A stretch of DNA of 64,000 nucleotides from Thiobacillus sp. (GCA_021166845.1 JAJPEP010000013.1:18051-82050), one strand, 5' to 3'. Counted from the stretch's first letter, positions 17,035 through 26,204 are shown. The notes: a model not told the origin generated them from the letters alone. Program-made: numbers and translations.

Positions 17035-17143
17035 CCGTCATTGCGAGCGCAGCGCGGCAATCCAGAATGGTTGCGCAGCAGAGACTTGGTTCCGAGCTTC
17101 GCAGCATGGCGACTGGATTGCTTCGCTGCGCTCACAATGACGG
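17035..17143. repeat. 109-bp inverted-repeat element
   Basis: Two 31-nt arms, 17035-17065 (CCGTCATTGCGAGCGCAGCG then CGGCAATCCAG) and 17113-17143 (its reverse complement with 3 mismatches), surround 47 nt. It occupies most of the gap between the amidotransferase gene and the glycosyltransferase gene downstream. Arms match parts of the repeat at 7433-7503. It may shape the mRNA inside the operon. Confidence 0.8.
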
Positions 17144-17158
17144 GTATAGCGGTTGCGC

Positions 17159-19078
17159 TCATGCTGCCTGCCGCTCCGTTTCGTCCATACCCAACACCTG
17201 GCCGAGGAAGGCGTCGAACATCAGCACGGTCCACAGGATCACCGAATAATCGCGGCGGCCGGACTGGTGGGCCTCGACCACTTCGCGCAGGAAATCCTGG
17301 TTGAACATGCCGGTGGATGCCAGCCGTTCGCCCAGCACCACGTTGCGGATGACGGCGGCCAGCGGGCCGCGGAACCACGCGGCGAGCGGTACCGAAAAGC
17401 CCATTTTCCTGCGGTACAGCACGTCGTTCGGCAGATAGGGTTCCATCGCCTTTTTCAGCAGGTATTTGCCTTCTGTGCCGCGCAGCTTGAGATCGACCGG
17501 CAGACCGGAGACCCAGCCCGTCAGCTCATGATCGAGCAGCGGCTCGCGCACTTCGAGCGCGTGCGCCATGCTGGCGCGATCGACCTTGGTGAGGATGTCG
17601 CCGACCAGGTAGGTTTTGATGTCGAGATACTGCACCAGTGACAGCGGGTCGTCGGTGGGCGCCACCGCAGCGTGGCGGCGCAGCACCTCCACCGCCTGGT
17701 AGCCCTGTAGTTCGCGCGTAAAGGCCGGCGAGAACAGCTGCCGGCGCTGCGCGTCGGACAGGAGCGAGACGCCGTGAAAATAGCCTTCGACGGTGTCGCG
17801 CGCCAGCGACTCGAAGGTGGTCTTGGCACGGAATACCTTGGGCGCCCAGTCGGCCTTGGGATAGAGCTTGCCGAGCGTGCCGAACAGCGGACGGCGCAGC
17901 GCCAGCGGCATCACCGCGCGCATCCGTTCCTCGTAGCGGAACCAGCGATAGCGTCGGTAGCCGGCGAAATGCTCGTCGCCGCCGTCACCCGACAGTGCAA
18001 CCTTGACGTGCTTGCGCGCCAGTTCGCACACCCGGTAGGTCGGCAGCGCGGATGAATCGGCGTAGGGCTCGTCGTACACGCCGGCAAGCTTGTCGACCAG
18101 GCTGAAGTCGTTGGAGGCGACGGTCTCGACGTGGTGATTCGTCTTGTAGCGGTCGGCGACCCGCCGGGCGAATTCGATTTCATTGAAGGCCGGGGCGTCG
18201 AAGCCGATCGAGCAAGTGTTCACCGGCGTGGCCGACTGCGTCGCCATCAGCGCCACCACCGCGCTGGAATCGACGCCGCCCGACAGGAACGCGCCCAGCG
18301 GCACGTCGGCAATCATGCGCAGGCGGATCGATTCCTGCATGCGCTCGACCAGCTCGTCCATCGCGCCGGCCTCATCCGTAACCTTTACCGGGGTGAACGG
18401 CATGTCCCAGTACTGCTTCGGCAGCGCGCGCGCCTCGCCGCGCTTGAGGGTGAGCGTGAATCCCGGCGGCAGCTTGCAGGCGCGCTTGAAAATGGTGCGC
18501 GGCTCGGGCACGTAGCCGTAGGCGAAATACTCCTCGACCGCCAGCGGATCGATGTCGCGCGCCAGGCCGGGATGCATCATCAGCGACTTCAGCTCGGAAC
18601 CGAAAATGAATTCTCCGGTGTCGAGGAAGGCGTAATACAGCGGCTTGACACCGAAGCGGTCGCGCACCACGAACAGGGTTTCCTGCTTGCGGTCCCACAG
18701 CACAAACGCGAACATGCCGCGAAAGCGCGCGACGCAGGCTTCGCCCCAGGCTTCCCAGGCATGGACGATGACTTCGGTATCGGAATGGGTGCGGAAGGTG
18801 TGGCCGAGCGCCTCGAGTTCGGGCACCAGTTCCTGGAAGTTGTAGATTTCGCCGTTGAACACGACGACGACGCTGCCGTCCTCGTTGAACAGCGGTTGCT
18901 GGCCGCTGGACAGGTCGATGATCGACAGGCGCCGGTGCCCCAGCCCCAACCCCGGCTCCAGATGCAGGCCGCCCTCGTCGGGACCGCGGTGAAACTGGCT
19001 CTCGTTCATGCGATGCAACAGTTCGCGTGAAATCTCGTCCACGCCGCGGGTATCGAAAATGCCGGTTATGCCGCACAT
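17159..19078 (-). CDS. Asparagine-synthase-type amidotransferase 1, exosortase A-associated
   Basis: A 639-residue AsnB-family enzyme starting MCGITGIFDTRG with the catalytic Cys2. The N-terminal glutaminase domain includes HRGPDEGG and FNGEIYNF. The ATP-binding loop SGGVDSS (about residue 266) and SGDGGDEHFAGYRRY mark the synthetase domain. Glutamine ammonia is channelled to an adenylated carboxylate, so amidation of uronic acids in the polysaccharide is a plausible job (inference). The ATG at 19078 was taken because Cys must follow the initiator Met; the frame stays open upstream but that sequence is the antisense of the neighbouring gene. It contrasts with the Cys-less paralogue at 8.8-10.6 kb. 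Confidence 0.9.
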   Translation of the reverse strand: MCGITGIFDTRGVDEISRELLHRMNESQFHRGPDEGGLHLEPGLGLGHRRLSIIDLSSGQQPLFNEDGSVVVVFNGEIYNFQELVPELEALGHTFRTHSDTEVIVHAWEAWGEACVARFRGMFAFVLWDRKQETLFVVRDRFGVKPLYYAFLDTGEFIFGSELKSLMMHPGLARDIDPLAVEEYFAYGYVPEPRTIFKRACKLPPGFTLTLKRGEARALPKQYWDMPFTPVKVTDEAGAMDELVERMQESIRLRMIADVPLGAFLSGGVDSSAVVALMATQSATPVNTCSIGFDAPAFNEIEFARRVADRYKTNHHVETVASNDFSLVDKLAGVYDEPYADSSALPTYRVCELARKHVKVALSGDGGDEHFAGYRRYRWFRYEERMRAVMPLALRRPLFGTLGKLYPKADWAPKVFRAKTTFESLARDTVEGYFHGVSLLSDAQRRQLFSPAFTRELQGYQAVEVLRRHAAVAPTDDPLSLVQYLDIKTYLVGDILTKVDRASMAHALEVREPLLDHELTGWVSGLPVDLKLRGTEGKYLLKKAMEPYLPNDVLYRRKMGFSVPLAAWFRGPLAAVIRNVVLGERLASTGMFNQDFLREVVEAHQSGRRDYSVILWTVLMFDAFLGQVLGMDETERQAA

Positions 19079-19163
19079 GGGATCGGGTCTGGGTGAGATT
19101 GCATGGGCGCCCGCAAGGGGGTGGTCGTGTCGATATCCCGGTTCAATCGATGGCTCGCCGTCG

Positions 19164-20285
19164 TCATTTTCTCTCCAGGGTTTTGTCGTACACCTTAGTG
19201 TAGGCCTCGGCCATGACCGGAATACCGAAGCGCCGCACGGCGTGCCGGCGCGCATTCTGCCCGTGTTCGGCAATGCGCGCCGGGGTGTCCAGATAAGCGA
19301 GCAAGGCCTGCGCCATGCCACCCACATCGCCCGGCTGAACCAGCATTCCGTTGACGCCCTCTTCCACCAGTTCGAGGTTGCCGCCCGCCGCGGTGGCAAT
19401 CACCGGCAGACCGCTCGCCAGCGCTTCCAGGATGGTATTGGAAATCCCCTCGTTTTTGGACGGCAGCACGAACACGTCGAGTACCTGCATGATGTCCGCG
19501 ATGTCGTCGCGCACGCCCGGCAGCCAGGCCAGGTGCGCCAGGCCGGCGGCCTGCAGCAGGTCGAGGCAGGTCTTGCGGGCCGGGCCCTCGCCGACGATGA
19601 CCAGGCGCGCGCGCGCGGCACGTTCGGGCTGCTGGCGCACCAGTTGGATGAAGGCCCGCGTGAGTGTGGGGTAATCCTTGACCGCGACCATGCGCCCCAC
19701 CGAGCCGAACACGATGCTGTCGGGATGGGCGAACGCCGGCCGCGCACCTTCGCGCGGATGGAATTTTTCGCTGTCGACGCCGTTGTAGATCTGGTGCAAC
19801 TTGCGCGGCGGCACGCGAATGGCCAGGCGCAGCCACGTCTCGAGATCCTGGCTCACGGCGATGTAGTTCGACACGAAGGGCTTGGCGGCGCGGCGCAGCA
19901 GGTTGTATTTCCAGTTCTGGCCATAGAGGTCGAACACGTCGCGGCCATGCTCGCCGTGCACGGTGGCGCGGATGCCGGCGGCCGCAGCGACGAACTGCGC
20001 CTCCAGCGCCGCCAGGTTGCGGGTGTGCACCAGATCGGGCTTGAGGCTTCGCAGCAGCTTCCATAAGCGCACCGTCCAGCCGAAGCCATGCCCGGGGGCG
20101 CGGTGCAGCGCATGGAATTCGACCGGCTGCGCGGTAATTCGCTGGCGGAAATCGCCGTAGTCGGTGAGCGCCACCACGGTGTGCCGGTAGCGTTCCGGCG
20201 ACAGGGTGTTGAACAGGTTGACCATGCCGTTTTCCATGCCGCCGGTATCGAAGCGGTGGACGATATGCACGATGTGTGCGGTCAC
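19164..20285 (-). CDS. PEP-CTERM/XrtA system glycosyltransferase, GT4
   Basis: A 373-residue GT-B enzyme beginning AHIVHIVHRFDTGGMENGMV, the hallmark opening of the second XrtA-associated sugar transferase. The donor domain has FGSVGRMVAVKDYPTLTRAF and SKNEGISNTILEALASGLPV. The start is a GTG at 20285 overlapping the exosortase stop (GTGA), placing the conserved motif at residue 4. An 85-bp gap with no feature I recognise separates it from the amidotransferase gene downstream. Confidence 0.88.
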   Translation of the reverse strand: MTAHIVHIVHRFDTGGMENGMVNLFNTLSPERYRHTVVALTDYGDFRQRITAQPVEFHALHRAPGHGFGWTVRLWKLLRSLKPDLVHTRNLAALEAQFVAAAAGIRATVHGEHGRDVFDLYGQNWKYNLLRRAAKPFVSNYIAVSQDLETWLRLAIRVPPRKLHQIYNGVDSEKFHPREGARPAFAHPDSIVFGSVGRMVAVKDYPTLTRAFIQLVRQQPERAARARLVIVGEGPARKTCLDLLQAAGLAHLAWLPGVRDDIADIMQVLDVFVLPSKNEGISNTILEALASGLPVIATAAGGNLELVEEGVNGMLVQPGDVGGMAQALLAYLDTPARIAEHGQNARRHAVRRFGIPVMAEAYTKVYDKTLERK

Positions 20286-21844
20286 TTCCCGTCGACCTGA
20301 TCGAGCGCGCGCCCGATTGCAGGCTCCATGTCGGCGGCAAAGCGCGCCAGGGTGGCGACCGCGGTCGCGTGTTCCGCCGCGTCGTACGGGGTGGCGATCA
20401 GCACCGACAGGCCGTCGTCGCGCTGCAGCCGCACGCGGTCGAGCGCCAGGATCAGCTTGGCCGCATGGTCGTTGACGGTGGGACGCTGGTTGATCAGGTT
20501 CCACTGCCACACCAGCAGGCGCTGGCCATTGCTGCCGCGCATTTTCGCCTGGCGTACCTGGCGCGATTGGCCGCCGATCCGCACGGTGGCGAGGGTTTCG
20601 CCGACGTTCGACCAGGCCGGGTCCTTCTGCCGGATCATGAAGTTCTGCGAGTTGATGAGCTCGGCATCCTGCCGCTGGGTGGCGTAGTAATTCAGCTCCA
20701 GCAATACCTTGCGCCCGGCCTGCGTATAGGGCTGGCGCAGCTGGCGGTCGGCGCCGACCCAATGCGGCGTCCAGCTGGTGAAGGTCTCGGCCGGCTGCCA
20801 GCCGCCCTGCGACTCGACCTGCAATTCCGGCACGGCCGGCAGCGGGCGCGCGGCGAGCCAGCTGGCGTAGGCCGGCCACAGCCCCGCGACCAGCAAAACC
20901 GCGATCGCCACCGGCAGGCGCGGCGGCGCCGGCCGGTCTGCCGACGCCGCGACGGGCGATGCGACACCGGATTGAGACTGGCTGGGCTCGGGCTGGTCGT
21001 CCTCGCGCCAGAAGCTGCCGATCCAGAACAGCAGCAGCATGACCACTCCAAAGAACACCCAGCCGTAGATGTAGTGATCGACGCCGAGCGCCAGTTTCAT
21101 GTCGGACAGATGGGCGATCATCACGATCATGTAGGCGCGCCCGCTGTTGGCGAAGATCGGCACGACGATGGCGGCGATCGAAAACAGCAGCCGCCGTTTC
21201 CACGAGCGGTAGGTGAGGTAGGCGTAGAGCACGCCGAGCGTAACCGAGGCGATCAGATAGCGCAGCCCGGAGCAGCCTTCGACCACCGACCAGTCGCCGC
21301 TGGGGATGCTGAAGAACGTGCCCTCGCGGTACACCGGGATGCCTGTGGCCTGCAGCATCGCCACGGTGAAATCGGCCGTCACCCCCATCAGCGGCTGGAT
21401 CAGGAATTCGCCCACCGGCACCGCGAAGAACAGGAACATCAGCGGAAAGAATGCCGCCCGGACGAAGGCCCGGCCGAGCAGCGTCCACACCGCTGCAATC
21501 AGCATGACAATGAATGCGTATTGCGCGATGACGTTGACGCTGCCTGCGTCGGCCAGCAGCCAGCCGGCGCCGGCGGCGGCCAGCAGGATCAGTCCGCGCA
21601 GGTCAGGCCGCGGCTGCACCTGTGCCAGCTCATGGCGCTGGCGCCAGAGGAGCCAGGCGCTGATGGGAAAAATGAGATAGCCGTGGGTGAAGGTCTCCGA
21701 GCGCTCCCATATTTCGATCATCGAGTAGAACGTCGACCAGAATACGCCGGCCAGGATCAGCAGGACGCCGAAGGTCAGCGCACCCGGCAGCAGCCAGTTG
21801 CTGCGCGGGGAAACGGCGGGGAGGGCGTCGGGCAAAGCACTCAT
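20282..21844 (-). CDS. xrtA: Exosortase A (EpsH-like) with C-terminal EpsI-like domain
   Basis: A 520-residue inner-membrane cysteine protease/transpeptidase-like protein. The first ~290 residues contain about eight membrane helices and the proposed catalytic triad: Cys191 in VEGCSGLRY, Arg236 in NSGRAY and His257 in VDHYIYGW. WERSETFTHGYLIFP near residue 50 is typical of the family. The last ~200 residues form an EpsI-like (DUF3485) periplasmic domain, fused as in many XrtA proteins. It is thought to process PEP-CTERM sorting signals and to couple with exopolysaccharide export. The ATG at 21844 overlaps the upstream stop by 4 bp. No PEP-CTERM substrate occurs in this window. Confidence 0.92.
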   Translation of the reverse strand: MSALPDALPAVSPRSNWLLPGALTFGVLLILAGVFWSTFYSMIEIWERSETFTHGYLIFPISAWLLWRQRHELAQVQPRPDLRGLILLAAAGAGWLLADAGSVNVIAQYAFIVMLIAAVWTLLGRAFVRAAFFPLMFLFFAVPVGEFLIQPLMGVTADFTVAMLQATGIPVYREGTFFSIPSGDWSVVEGCSGLRYLIASVTLGVLYAYLTYRSWKRRLLFSIAAIVVPIFANSGRAYMIVMIAHLSDMKLALGVDHYIYGWVFFGVVMLLLFWIGSFWREDDQPEPSQSQSGVASPVAASADRPAPPRLPVAIAVLLVAGLWPAYASWLAARPLPAVPELQVESQGGWQPAETFTSWTPHWVGADRQLRQPYTQAGRKVLLELNYYATQRQDAELINSQNFMIRQKDPAWSNVGETLATVRIGGQSRQVRQAKMRGSNGQRLLVWQWNLINQRPTVNDHAAKLILALDRVRLQRDDGLSVLIATPYDAAEHATAVATLARFAADMEPAIGRALDQVDGK

Positions 21845-23064
21845 GCGGGGCAAGTCTCCAGAACGGGAGCCGCGGCGGACGCCGCTTCAAACAGCGGATC
21901 GACCGTGCTCAGATTGCGCGCCCAGTCGTAGTGGGCGAGGATGCGGTCGCGCGCGGGCGCGGCGGAAGAGAGGGTCTGCAATTGGGCCACGACGGCGTGC
22001 GCGAATTCGGCCTCTCCCTGCGCCAGCGTGAAGTCGCGCCCGGCCTCGGCGCGGATGCCTTCGGCGGCCTGGGCGCTGGCGACGACGGGACGCGCCATCG
22101 CCATCGCTTCGAGCACCTTGTTCTGCACGCCGCGTGCGATGCGCAGCGGGGCGACCGCGCAGGCGGCATGGGCCAGCCAGGGCCGCACGTCGGGCACGCC
22201 GCCGGTGACGACCACGCCGGGCTGGCGTGCCAGCGCCCGAACCGCTTCACCGGGTCGGCTGCCGACGACGGTGAACTGCGCGCCCGGCACCGCCGCGCGG
22301 ACGGCGGGAAAAATCCGTTCGGCAAACCAGCTGACGGCATCGATGTTCGGCCAGTAATCCATGGCGCCGGTGAACACCACGCCCTGAACGTCGGCCGGAT
22401 ATGGATTCGGGTAGTCGCGCGCGGGCGAGAAATAATCGGCATCGACGCCGTTCTCGAAGGCGCCGATCTTGTGCCGCGCGGCCGGCGCGCGCTGCTGCAG
22501 CAGCGCCGCCTCGGCGTTCGACACCAGCAGGGTGGCGTCGAAATCCTGCGCCATTCGCGCCTCCCATGCCGCCAGCTTGCGGCCTTCGCGGGCGTACACC
22601 CACGACAGCGGCCAGCGCTGGGTCGGCGCGTATTGGGTCCATTTGTCGGAATCGACATCGACCATGTCGAGCACGCGGCGCGCGAGGCCGGCCGGCATGA
22701 ACTGCGCCATCGCCGAAGAGAACGCCAGCCCGCGCGTCACCGCGCCGGAGGCGGCGAGTTCGTGCGCCCAGCGGGCAAGTTCGCGGTTGCGGTAATACGG
22801 CAAGGTCAGTGCCTCGCCAGTCAGCAGGCCGGCCAGGCTTGCCAGTTTGGCGCGGCGCGGATGCAGCGACAGCAGCTTGATCGATGCGCAATACGGTTTC
22901 AGCGCGTCCCGGTACTGCCAGTCGTCGGGATCGTCGACGAAGGCGCCAAGGTGAATGGCATAGCGCATGGAGAGATGCCGCAGCAAGTGAAACGAGCGGA
23001 TCTTGTCGCCCTTGCTGGGGGGAAACGGAATGCGGTGCGCGAGAAACAGCAGGCCTTCCTTCAC
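21841..23064 (-). CDS. PEP-CTERM/XrtA system glycosyltransferase (first type), GT4
   Basis: A 407-residue transferase starting LLFLAHRIPFPPSKGDKIRS, the characteristic opening of the sugar transferase located beside exosortase A. Donor-domain segments include GVVFTGAMDYWPNIDAVSWF and VAPLRIARGVQNKVLEAMAM. It probably works on the lipid-linked repeat unit. It overlaps xrtA by 4 bp and lies 3 bp after the FemAB-like gene, so it is in the same transcript. Confidence 0.88.
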   Translation of the reverse strand: MKEGLLFLAHRIPFPPSKGDKIRSFHLLRHLSMRYAIHLGAFVDDPDDWQYRDALKPYCASIKLLSLHPRRAKLASLAGLLTGEALTLPYYRNRELARWAHELAASGAVTRGLAFSSAMAQFMPAGLARRVLDMVDVDSDKWTQYAPTQRWPLSWVYAREGRKLAAWEARMAQDFDATLLVSNAEAALLQQRAPAARHKIGAFENGVDADYFSPARDYPNPYPADVQGVVFTGAMDYWPNIDAVSWFAERIFPAVRAAVPGAQFTVVGSRPGEAVRALARQPGVVVTGGVPDVRPWLAHAACAVAPLRIARGVQNKVLEAMAMARPVVASAQAAEGIRAEAGRDFTLAQGEAEFAHAVVAQLQTLSSAAPARDRILAHYDWARNLSTVDPLFEAASAAAPVLETCPA

Positions 23065-23067
23065 GCC

Positions 23068-24240
23068 TTACCCCAGGTTCTTCACGATATGCGGCCCGAT
23101 CGCGTTGGCGAGCGCCAGCGGCATTTTTTTCCAGGCCAGGATGAACAGGCGGTACTTGGGGTTGAGTGGATTGATTTCCGGGACTTCGCTGTCGGTCACC
23201 AGACAATACTCGTAATACAGCGGCGCCGGCTCGAAGCCCCAGTTCTTCTTGAAGTCGAACGAGCCGGCGCCGCGCTTGCTGCGGCCGAAATCGAACACGC
23301 GCAGCCCGCGCTCGCAGGCGCGCCGCATCAGGTCCCAGTACATGAAGTCGTTGCCGGCCACCGCGCGCGCGGCATCCACCCCGCCGCCGTAATACGGCAG
23401 CACCTCGTCGCGGAAATAGAACGACATCACGCTGGAGATCACCTTGCCACCGAGTGTGATGGTCAGCACTTCGCAATCGTCGCCGAACTCATCCTTCAGC
23501 AGGCGAAAAAAACGGCGCGAGAAAACCGGCGTGCCGAGGCGATGAACGCTTGCCGAATAAGCCTGGAAGAATCGCGTGGTGTCGGCGTCGATTTCGCCAG
23601 TCAGACCGGCCTTGATGCCCTTCCTCACCATTGCCCGCTGTTTGCGCGGGATGGCGTTCATGTTGGCCTCGATTTCGGGTTCGATGGCCTTCTTGAAGGT
23701 GACGTACAGATCCTTGGTCGGCCAGTGCGCATGCTGCGCGGCCTGGTTGCGGTATTCGAGCGCACCCACTCCGAGCTTCTTGGCGAGCGCCTGGGCCGCT
23801 TCGTCAAGCGCGCGATACGCCGCGTCGTGGTCGGCGAGGATGCCGCCGTAGGCGCAGAACGGCAGCGAACCGAGGCCGTGGCCGAACAGCCGGCTGTTGA
23901 TTTCGGCCAGCGGCAAAACCCCCACCACTTCGCCACCGCGCTCGGCCAGCAGAAAATGCGTGCGATGGCCGAACGCCTCCTCGATCACCCGGCGCCAGCC
24001 GGCGCGGTGAAAGAAGGTCGCGTCCGGATGTAGATGAACGTAGGCGTCCCAGCGCGCGAGGTCATTCGCCTGCAGCATGCGCACCGTGACATTTGCTTCC
24101 GCAGGCGCACCCGCAAAGGGTAGGCCGTGGTTGTATAGCCGACAAGTCGGCAACGACCGCGCACCGGCGTCCACGCCGCGATTGCCACCCGCATTCGCGG
24201 CGAGGACGCCGCTCCTACAAAATTGTTCGGCCAGATTCAT
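23068..24240 (-). CDS. FemAB-like acyltransferase, XrtA/PEP-CTERM-associated
   Basis: A GNAT/FemAB-fold protein of the exosortase A system. The recognisable domain starts near residue 53 (VRMLQANDLARWDAYVHLHP) and continues with GLGSLPFCAYGG, RAMVRKGIKAGL and FDFGRSKRGAGSFDFKKNWG. FemAB proteins transfer aminoacyl groups; in this system the substrate is unknown. The ATG at 24240 overlaps the upstream stop (ATGA), giving 390 residues, but the first ~52 residues do not resemble the family and are encoded by REP-like DNA. A GTG at 24084 or ATG at 24078 would give the normal N terminus, so the start is uncertain. Confidence 0.82.
   Translation of the reverse strand: MNLAEQFCRSGVLAANAGGNRGVDAGARSLPTCRLYNHGLPFAGAPAEANVTVRMLQANDLARWDAYVHLHPDATFFHRAGWRRVIEEAFGHRTHFLLAERGGEVVGVLPLAEINSRLFGHGLGSLPFCAYGGILADHDAAYRALDEAAQALAKKLGVGALEYRNQAAQHAHWPTKDLYVTFKKAIEPEIEANMNAIPRKQRAMVRKGIKAGLTGEIDADTTRFFQAYSASVHRLGTPVFSRRFFRLLKDEFGDDCEVLTITLGGKVISSVMSFYFRDEVLPYYGGGVDAARAVAGNDFMYWDLMRRACERGLRVFDFGRSKRGAGSFDFKKNWGFEPAPLYYEYCLVTDSEVPEINPLNPKYRLFILAWKKMPLALANAIGPHIVKNLG
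24121..24225. repeat. REP-like palindromes inside the FemAB 5' region
   Basis: On the minus strand the sequence TGTAGGAGCGGCGTCCTCGC followed by CGCGAATGCGGG resembles the common dispersed TGTAGGAGCGGC...GCCGCGA repeat. It is followed by GTTGCCGACTTGTCGGC, a second short palindrome, and ends in GTATAGCC-like sequence. It lies between the coupled ATG at 24240 and the first family-like codon, so either it is untranslated or it encodes an extra N-terminal peptide. Confidence 0.55.
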
Positions 24241-25079
24241 TGGTCAGCGAGGAACACGCGGTCCACGCGGTCCCATTCAAAGTCGTTCAGTAATTTTCGT
24301 AGTCTGCCCGGCATGCGTTGCAAATTGACGTAATGGCGAAAGCGCGTTTTGGCGGAAATGCCGTGCTGGCGCGGCTGCCCGGCGTCGAGTTCCCAGGGAT
24401 GGAAATAGAACATGCACGGCGCCTGGTCCCGCGCGTTGACGCGCCGCAGCATCCAGCGCGACACCTCGTACGGCAGCAGGCGGAACCAGCCGCCGCCGGC
24501 AGCGGGCAGGTTGCGGCCCAGCAACGGCAGCGTGGTCGGCGGCAGTTCGAGGATGCCGGCCTCGCCATTGGGCCGGTGCGGAAAGCGCGGCGCGTCGGGC
24601 ATGCCGTAGTGATCGTGTTTGACCGGATAGATGCTGGAGCTGTACGCGTAACCGGCGTTTTCCAGTTCCTCGACCGCCCACCAGTTGTCCTGGCCGATGG
24701 AAAAGCTCGGCGCGCGGTAGCCGCGGATGGCGACGCCGCCGAGGTCTTCGAGGAGCGATTTGGCACGGGTAATGTCGTCGCGGAATGCGGCCGGCGTGAG
24801 GTCGGATGCGCGCTGGTGGCCGTAGCCGTGGCTGGCGAGTTCGTGGCCGCCGTCGATGATGCGCCGCACCACCTGCGGGTAGCGCTCGGCGATCCAGCCG
24901 AGGGTGAAGAAGGTGGCACGAACATCGGCCTCATCGAGCAGGCCGAGGATCGCGTCGACGTTGCGCTCGACCCGGCACGGCAGGCTGTCCCAGTCTTCGC
25001 GGCGGATGTGCGGGGCGAACGCCGAGACCTGGAAATAGTCCTCGACGTCGACCGACATGGCATTTTTAATGCCCGCCAT
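24237..25079 (-). CDS. XrtA-system polysaccharide deacetylase
   Basis: A 280-residue NodB-type deacetylase with a DUF3473-like C terminus. SVDVEDYFQVSAF (residues 9-21) carries the catalytic/metal Asp pair, HELASHGYGHQ the metal His residues, and YRAPSFSIG the product-binding Arg. CMFYFHPWELD provides the late His. It removes N-acetyl groups from the polysaccharide or its precursor. The ATG directly abuts the stop of the epimerase gene and its own stop overlaps the FemAB start, so all three are coupled. Confidence 0.9.
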   Translation of the reverse strand: MAGIKNAMSVDVEDYFQVSAFAPHIRREDWDSLPCRVERNVDAILGLLDEADVRATFFTLGWIAERYPQVVRRIIDGGHELASHGYGHQRASDLTPAAFRDDITRAKSLLEDLGGVAIRGYRAPSFSIGQDNWWAVEELENAGYAYSSSIYPVKHDHYGMPDAPRFPHRPNGEAGILELPPTTLPLLGRNLPAAGGGWFRLLPYEVSRWMLRRVNARDQAPCMFYFHPWELDAGQPRQHGISAKTRFRHYVNLQRMPGRLRKLLNDFEWDRVDRVFLADQ

Positions 25080-26201
25080 TTACGCCGCCTTGATGCCAGA
25101 AATGGCGCTGGCGCCCTTCCGCTGCGGCAGCCAGCCTTTCAGCGTATAGGCAATGCGTATCGCCGCGCGGCCGTCCCAGTATTCGGGAATGCGCCCGGCC
25201 TTGCCGCCGCGGGTCATGACTTCGTTGAACGCCGCCCGGATCGCGGCGGGATCGGCGCCGACCAGGGTGTTGGTGCCTTCGTCGAGAGTGATCGGACGTT
25301 CGGTGTTCTCGCGCAGGGTGAGGCAAGGCACGCCCAGCGCGGTGGTCTCTTCCTGGATCCCGCCGGAATCGGTGAGCACCAGTCTGGCATCGCGCATCAG
25401 GCCGAGCATTTCGAGATAACCCACCGGCGGCAGGATGTGCAGGCCGTCGAGCCTGGCGGTGAAGCCGAACTTTTCGATGTTGCCGCGGGTGCGCGGATGC
25501 AACGGCATCACCACCGGAAGGCTGCGGTTGATTTCGCCGATCGCGTCGAGCAGGCCGGCAAGCGTGGCGGGGTCGTCGACGTTGGACGGCCGATGCAGCG
25601 TCAGCACCGCATACTGCGGCAGCCTCGTGCCGAGGGTCCGGCTGGCCGGCACCGCATGTTCGAGGTTGCGATACAGGGTGTCGATCATCACGTTGCCGAC
25701 GAACTCGACGCGCGCGGGGTCGATGCCTTCGCGCACGAGGTTGGCGAGCGCGCTCTTTTCGGTGATGAACAGCAGGTCGGAAATCTGGTCGGTGAGCACG
25801 CGGTTGATTTCTTCCGGCATGCCGCGGTCGTAGCTCCTGAGGCCGGCTTCGACATGGATCACCCGCACCCCGCGCTTGGCCGCCACCAGGGCGCAGGCGA
25901 GGGTGGAATTGACGTCGCCCACCACCAGGATCGCCCGCGGCTGCACGCTTTCGAGCACCGGTTCGAAGCGCTTCATCACCTCGGCGGTCTGCACCGCGTG
26001 GCTGCCGGAGCCGACCTCCAGATGATGGTCGGGACGCGGGATGCCGAGGTCGGCAAAGAAGCTGTCGCTCATGGCCGCGTCGTAATGCTGGCCGGTGTGC
26101 AGCAGCTGGGCGGCGATCCCGGTCTCGGCCAGCGCGGCCATCACCGGGGCGATTTTCATGAAATTCGGGCGCGCGCCCGCGACGCATAAGACCTGGGTCA
26201 T
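25080..26201 (-). CDS. wecB: UDP-N-acetylglucosamine 2-epimerase (non-hydrolysing)
   Basis: A 373-residue GT-B-fold epimerase starting TQVLCVAGARPNFMKIAPVM. HTGQHYDAAMSDSFF, VHVEAGLRSYDRGMPEEINR and LTDSGGIQEETTALGVPCLT are family signatures with the catalytic Asp, Glu and His. It converts UDP-GlcNAc to UDP-ManNAc in the cytoplasm, supplying ManNAc or ManNAcA to the polysaccharide. Length is normal. It lies 3 bp after the ATPase gene and abuts the deacetylase gene. Confidence 0.93.
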   Translation of the reverse strand: MTQVLCVAGARPNFMKIAPVMAALAETGIAAQLLHTGQHYDAAMSDSFFADLGIPRPDHHLEVGSGSHAVQTAEVMKRFEPVLESVQPRAILVVGDVNSTLACALVAAKRGVRVIHVEAGLRSYDRGMPEEINRVLTDQISDLLFITEKSALANLVREGIDPARVEFVGNVMIDTLYRNLEHAVPASRTLGTRLPQYAVLTLHRPSNVDDPATLAGLLDAIGEINRSLPVVMPLHPRTRGNIEKFGFTARLDGLHILPPVGYLEMLGLMRDARLVLTDSGGIQEETTALGVPCLTLRENTERPITLDEGTNTLVGADPAAIRAAFNEVMTRGGKAGRIPEYWDGRAAIRIAYTLKGWLPQRKGASAISGIKAA

Positions 26202-26204
26202 GGC

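Noticed and set aside
20286..21488. Upstream extension of the glycosyltransferase frame to 774 codons
   Set aside because: The extra 400 codons overlap xrtA in another frame and show no family sequence; the GTG at 20285 gives the conserved N terminus and a 4-bp overlap.
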